DNA of 13,916 nucleotides from Actinomycetes bacterium (GTDB lineage Bacteria; Actinomycetota; Acidimicrobiia; Acidimicrobiales; UBA8190), in the NCBI GenBank assembly GCA_021798135.1, contig JAJZYI010000050.1:1-13916 (forward strand). Reading direction: 5' to 3'. This document shows positions 11,783-13,916 of the stretch, one piece after another (position 1 is the stretch's first letter; every line of letters starts with the position of its first letter). The notes under the pieces were generated by a model. That model saw only the letters and a list, made by a program, of their open reading frames with translations, did not search any database and was not told the DNA's origin. The translations under genes and the position numbers were made by a program.

Positions 11783-13916
11783 GTGTTCGAACCGCTGCCC
11801 GACAAGCCGGACCACCAGGCCATCGAGCTGGCGGTGCTCCAGTGGTGGGCCGACCGCGACGTCTTCGCCCGGCTTCGGGCCCAGAACGCGTCGGGACCGC
11901 GCTTCAGCTTCGTCGACGGTCCCGTGACGGCCAACAAGACGCTCGGCGTCCACACCGCCTGGGGGCGCACGCTGAAGGACGTGTTCCAGCGCTACAAGGC
12001 GATGCGCGGCTTCCACCAGCGCTACCAGAACGGCTTCGACTGCCAGGGCCTGTGGATCGAGGTGGGCGTGGAGCGCGAGCTCGGGCTCGACTCCAAGCGC
12101 GAGATCGAGGCGTACGGCCTGGCCGAGTTCGCGGCGAAGTGCCGCGACGTGGTGGTGTGGTCCGCCGGGGCGCTGACCGAGGGGTCGGTCCGCCTCGGCA
12201 TGTGGATGGACTGGGAGAACAGCTACTACACGTTCTCCGACACCAACATCGAGTACATCTGGCGCTTCCTCGCCATCGTCGCCGGGCGCGGCTGGCTCTA
12301 CCAGGGCAACCGGCCCACGGAGTGGTGCCCGCGCTGCGGCACGTCGATCTCGGCGCACGAGCTGGCCGGCAGCTACGTGGACCGCGACGACCCGTCGCTG
12401 TCGGTGCGGTTCCCCCTGCTGGACCGCCCGGGCGAGCACCTGGTCATCTGGACCACCACGCCGTGGACCCTGCCGGCCAACGTGGCCGTCGCCGTCAACC
12501 CGGGCGCCCGTTACGCCCGGCGCGGCGGCGACTGGATGGCGGTGGCGCGCGCCGGCGAGGGTCCGTTCGACGAGGAGCTGCCCGGCTCGGCCCTGGTCGG
12601 CTGGCGCTACGAGGGCCCGTTCGACGCGGTGGGACCGGGCGGCCAGGTCGCCCACCGCGTCGTCGCCTGGGACGAGGTCTCGCTCGAGGAGGGCACCGGC
12701 CTGGTGCACATCGCCCCGGGCTGCGGCGCCGAGGACTTCGCCCTGGGCAGGGAGGAGGGCCTGGCCGTCCTCAGCCCGGTCGACGAGAGCGGCCGGTTCG
12801 TCGACGGCTACGGGTGGCTCACCGGCCACTCCACCGACGAGGCCCGCCGGCTCGTCGTCGACGACCTGCGCGAGCGGGGCCTGCTGGTGCACGCCGGCAC
12901 CATCCACCACCGGTTCCCCGAGTGCTGGCGCTGCCACACGCCGCTCATCTTCCGCCTGTCGGACGACTGGTTCATCGCCGTCGACGGGATCCGCGACGAC
13001 ATGCGCCGGGCCAACGACGAGGTGGAGTGGGTGCCCGCCTACATGGGCAAGCGGATGGACGACTGGCTGGTCAACATGACCGACTGGAACATCTCGCGGC
13101 GGCGCTACTACGGCATGCCCCTGCCCTTCTACCCGTGCGCGTGCGGGCACCTCACCGTGGTGCCGTCGCGCGACGAGCTGGTCGAGCGGGCCGTCGACCC
13201 CGTCACCGACCTGCCGGAGCTGCGCCGGCCGTGGATCGACGCGGTGCGCATCCGCTGCGCGGCGTGCGGCGAGCCGGTCAGCCGCGTCCTCGAGGTCGGC
13301 GACGTGTGGCTCGACGCCGGCATCGTCCCGTTCTCCACGCTCGGCTGGCAGAACCCCGAGCGGGTGCCGGGCGGCTCGGGCACCGGCGCGGCGGCCGGCC
13401 TCACCACGGCGGACCTGCCGGACCACGCCTACTGGGAGGAGTGGTTCCCCGCCGACCTCGTGTCGGAGATGCGCGAGCAGATCCGGCTGTGGTTCTACTC
13501 GCAGCTGTTCATGTCGGTCGCCCTCACGGGCCGCGCCCCGTACCGCCGGGTGCTCGGCTACGAGAAGATGCTGGACGAGCACGGCCTGGCCATGCACGGC
13601 TCGCACGGCAACATGATCGCCGTCGAGGACGCCTTCGAGCGCATGGGGGCGGACGTCATGCGCTGGCTGTACTGCATGCAGCCGCCGAACCAGAACCTGC
13701 TGTTCGGCTTCTCCCCTGCCCACGAGATCCAGCGCCGGCTGCTGACCCTCTGGAACAGTGCGTCGTTCCTGGTGCAGTACGCCACCATCGCCCAGGTGGC
13801 GCCGGACCTGGCCGACCTCGGCCTCGGCGCAGGCGCCGCCGCGGGGGTGACCGGCGCTGCCGGGGAGACCGGCGCTCCGGGCGCCGCCGCTGCGGGGGCA
13901 ACCGGCGGCCGGGGCG
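11783..13916 (+). CDS. ileS: Isoleucyl-tRNA synthetase-like protein with non-canonical catalytic motifs, truncated by window end
   Basis: The first 711 codons of a class I IleRS/ValRS/LeuRS-type protein are present and open to the edge. The Rossmann fold begins 'FVDGPVTANKTLGVHTAWGR'; where IleRS has HxGH, this has Gly55-Val-His-Thr58. The usual 'GWDTHGLP' is 'GFDCQGLW' (84-91). A zinc site Cys182/185 and the CP1 editing domain follow, with the Thr-rich 'TTTPWTLPANVAVAV' (from 224) and 'HIAPGCGAEDF' (309-319, Asp318 kept). More zinc ligands are at Cys381/384 and Cys452/454. The KMSKS loop is replaced by Ala-Met-His-Gly-Ser (603-607) before a conserved Gly-Asn. Overall alignment to IleRS is continuous, including 'RLWFYSQLFMSVALTGRAPY'. 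Near the edge the fold runs into a Gly/Ala/Thr-rich low-complexity stretch (about 680-711). I recall a divergent actinobacterial/Chloroflexi clade with the same motifs, so this is probably an old branch, not fresh decay. Whether it charges tRNA is open. Confidence 0.85.
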   Translation, partial: MFEPLPDKPDHQAIELAVLQWWADRDVFARLRAQNASGPRFSFVDGPVTANKTLGVHTAWGRTLKDVFQRYKAMRGFHQRYQNGFDCQGLWIEVGVERELGLDSKREIEAYGLAEFAAKCRDVVVWSAGALTEGSVRLGMWMDWENSYYTFSDTNIEYIWRFLAIVAGRGWLYQGNRPTEWCPRCGTSISAHELAGSYVDRDDPSLSVRFPLLDRPGEHLVIWTTTPWTLPANVAVAVNPGARYARRGGDWMAVARAGEGPFDEELPGSALVGWRYEGPFDAVGPGGQVAHRVVAWDEVSLEEGTGLVHIAPGCGAEDFALGREEGLAVLSPVDESGRFVDGYGWLTGHSTDEARRLVVDDLRERGLLVHAGTIHHRFPECWRCHTPLIFRLSDDWFIAVDGIRDDMRRANDEVEWVPAYMGKRMDDWLVNMTDWNISRRRYYGMPLPFYPCACGHLTVVPSRDELVERAVDPVTDLPELRRPWIDAVRIRCAACGEPVSRVLEVGDVWLDAGIVPFSTLGWQNPERVPGGSGTGAAAGLTTADLPDHAYWEEWFPADLVSEMREQIRLWFYSQLFMSVALTGRAPYRRVLGYEKMLDEHGLAMHGSHGNMIAVEDAFERMGADVMRWLYCMQPPNQNLLFGFSPAHEIQRRLLTLWNSASFLVQYATIAQVAPDLADLGLGAGAAAGVTGAAGETGAPGAAAAGATGGRG

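Noticed and set aside
11276..13723. Long minus-strand open frame opposite the VOC and IleRS-like genes
   Set aside because: It is antisense to a well-supported synthetase-type gene; the translation is low-complexity and has no domain pattern.

Overview
The window is one continuous stretch of very GC-rich chromosome (third codon positions are almost all G or C). Two WhiB-family genes, a product family confined to Actinomycetota and their phages, make it actinobacterial. Divergence of the proteins from Streptomyces and Mycobacterium forms suggests a deep lineage such as Acidimicrobiia; that placement is inference. No tRNA, rRNA, CRISPR array, insertion sequence or phage gene is visible.

Layout. 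Positions 1-342 hold the C-terminal end of a DUF2342 (zincin-like metalloprotease) gene, convergent with a small conserved protein of unknown function (411-704, minus). A WhiB regulator (1101-1343, plus) is followed by glutamate formimidoyltransferase (about 1505-2350, plus), which has no normal start codon. A second, WhiB2/WhmD-like regulator (2433-2720, minus) converges on it. A repeat-rich gap (2967-3114) separates it from a minus-strand pair: a MoxR-type AAA+ ATPase (5272-6729) and a VWA/MIDAS protein (3129-5159). Divergent from the ATPase is a plus-strand run: sdhC, sdhA, sdhB of the mycobacterial Sdh1 type (6967-10661), an SCP2-like protein (10672-11079) and a VOC protein (11187-11654). 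The window ends inside a class I isoleucyl-tRNA synthetase-like gene (11783 to the edge).

How the genes work together. SdhC/A/B should form a three-subunit succinate:quinone oxidoreductase; its Cys/His-rich membrane anchor fits the class with a Rieske-type cluster inside the membrane. The ATPase and VWA protein form a chaperone or metal-insertion type pair whose target is not visible. The two WhiB proteins are iron-sulfur transcription regulators.

Most unusual points. (1) The IleRS-like protein lacks both class I catalytic signatures (GVHT in place of HxGH, AMHGS in place of KMSKS) but keeps its editing-domain motifs. (2) The MoxR ATPase has Asn-Glu in place of the Walker B Asp-Glu and Ala in place of the last Walker A Gly. 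(3) Three unrelated genes share a TAG[G/T]CT box 7-8 nt before an ATG/GTG with no Shine-Dalgarno, a leaderless arrangement. (4) Five helically phased decamer repeats lie upstream of the first whiB. (5) The formimidoyltransferase appears to need a CTG start or to carry a frameshift.
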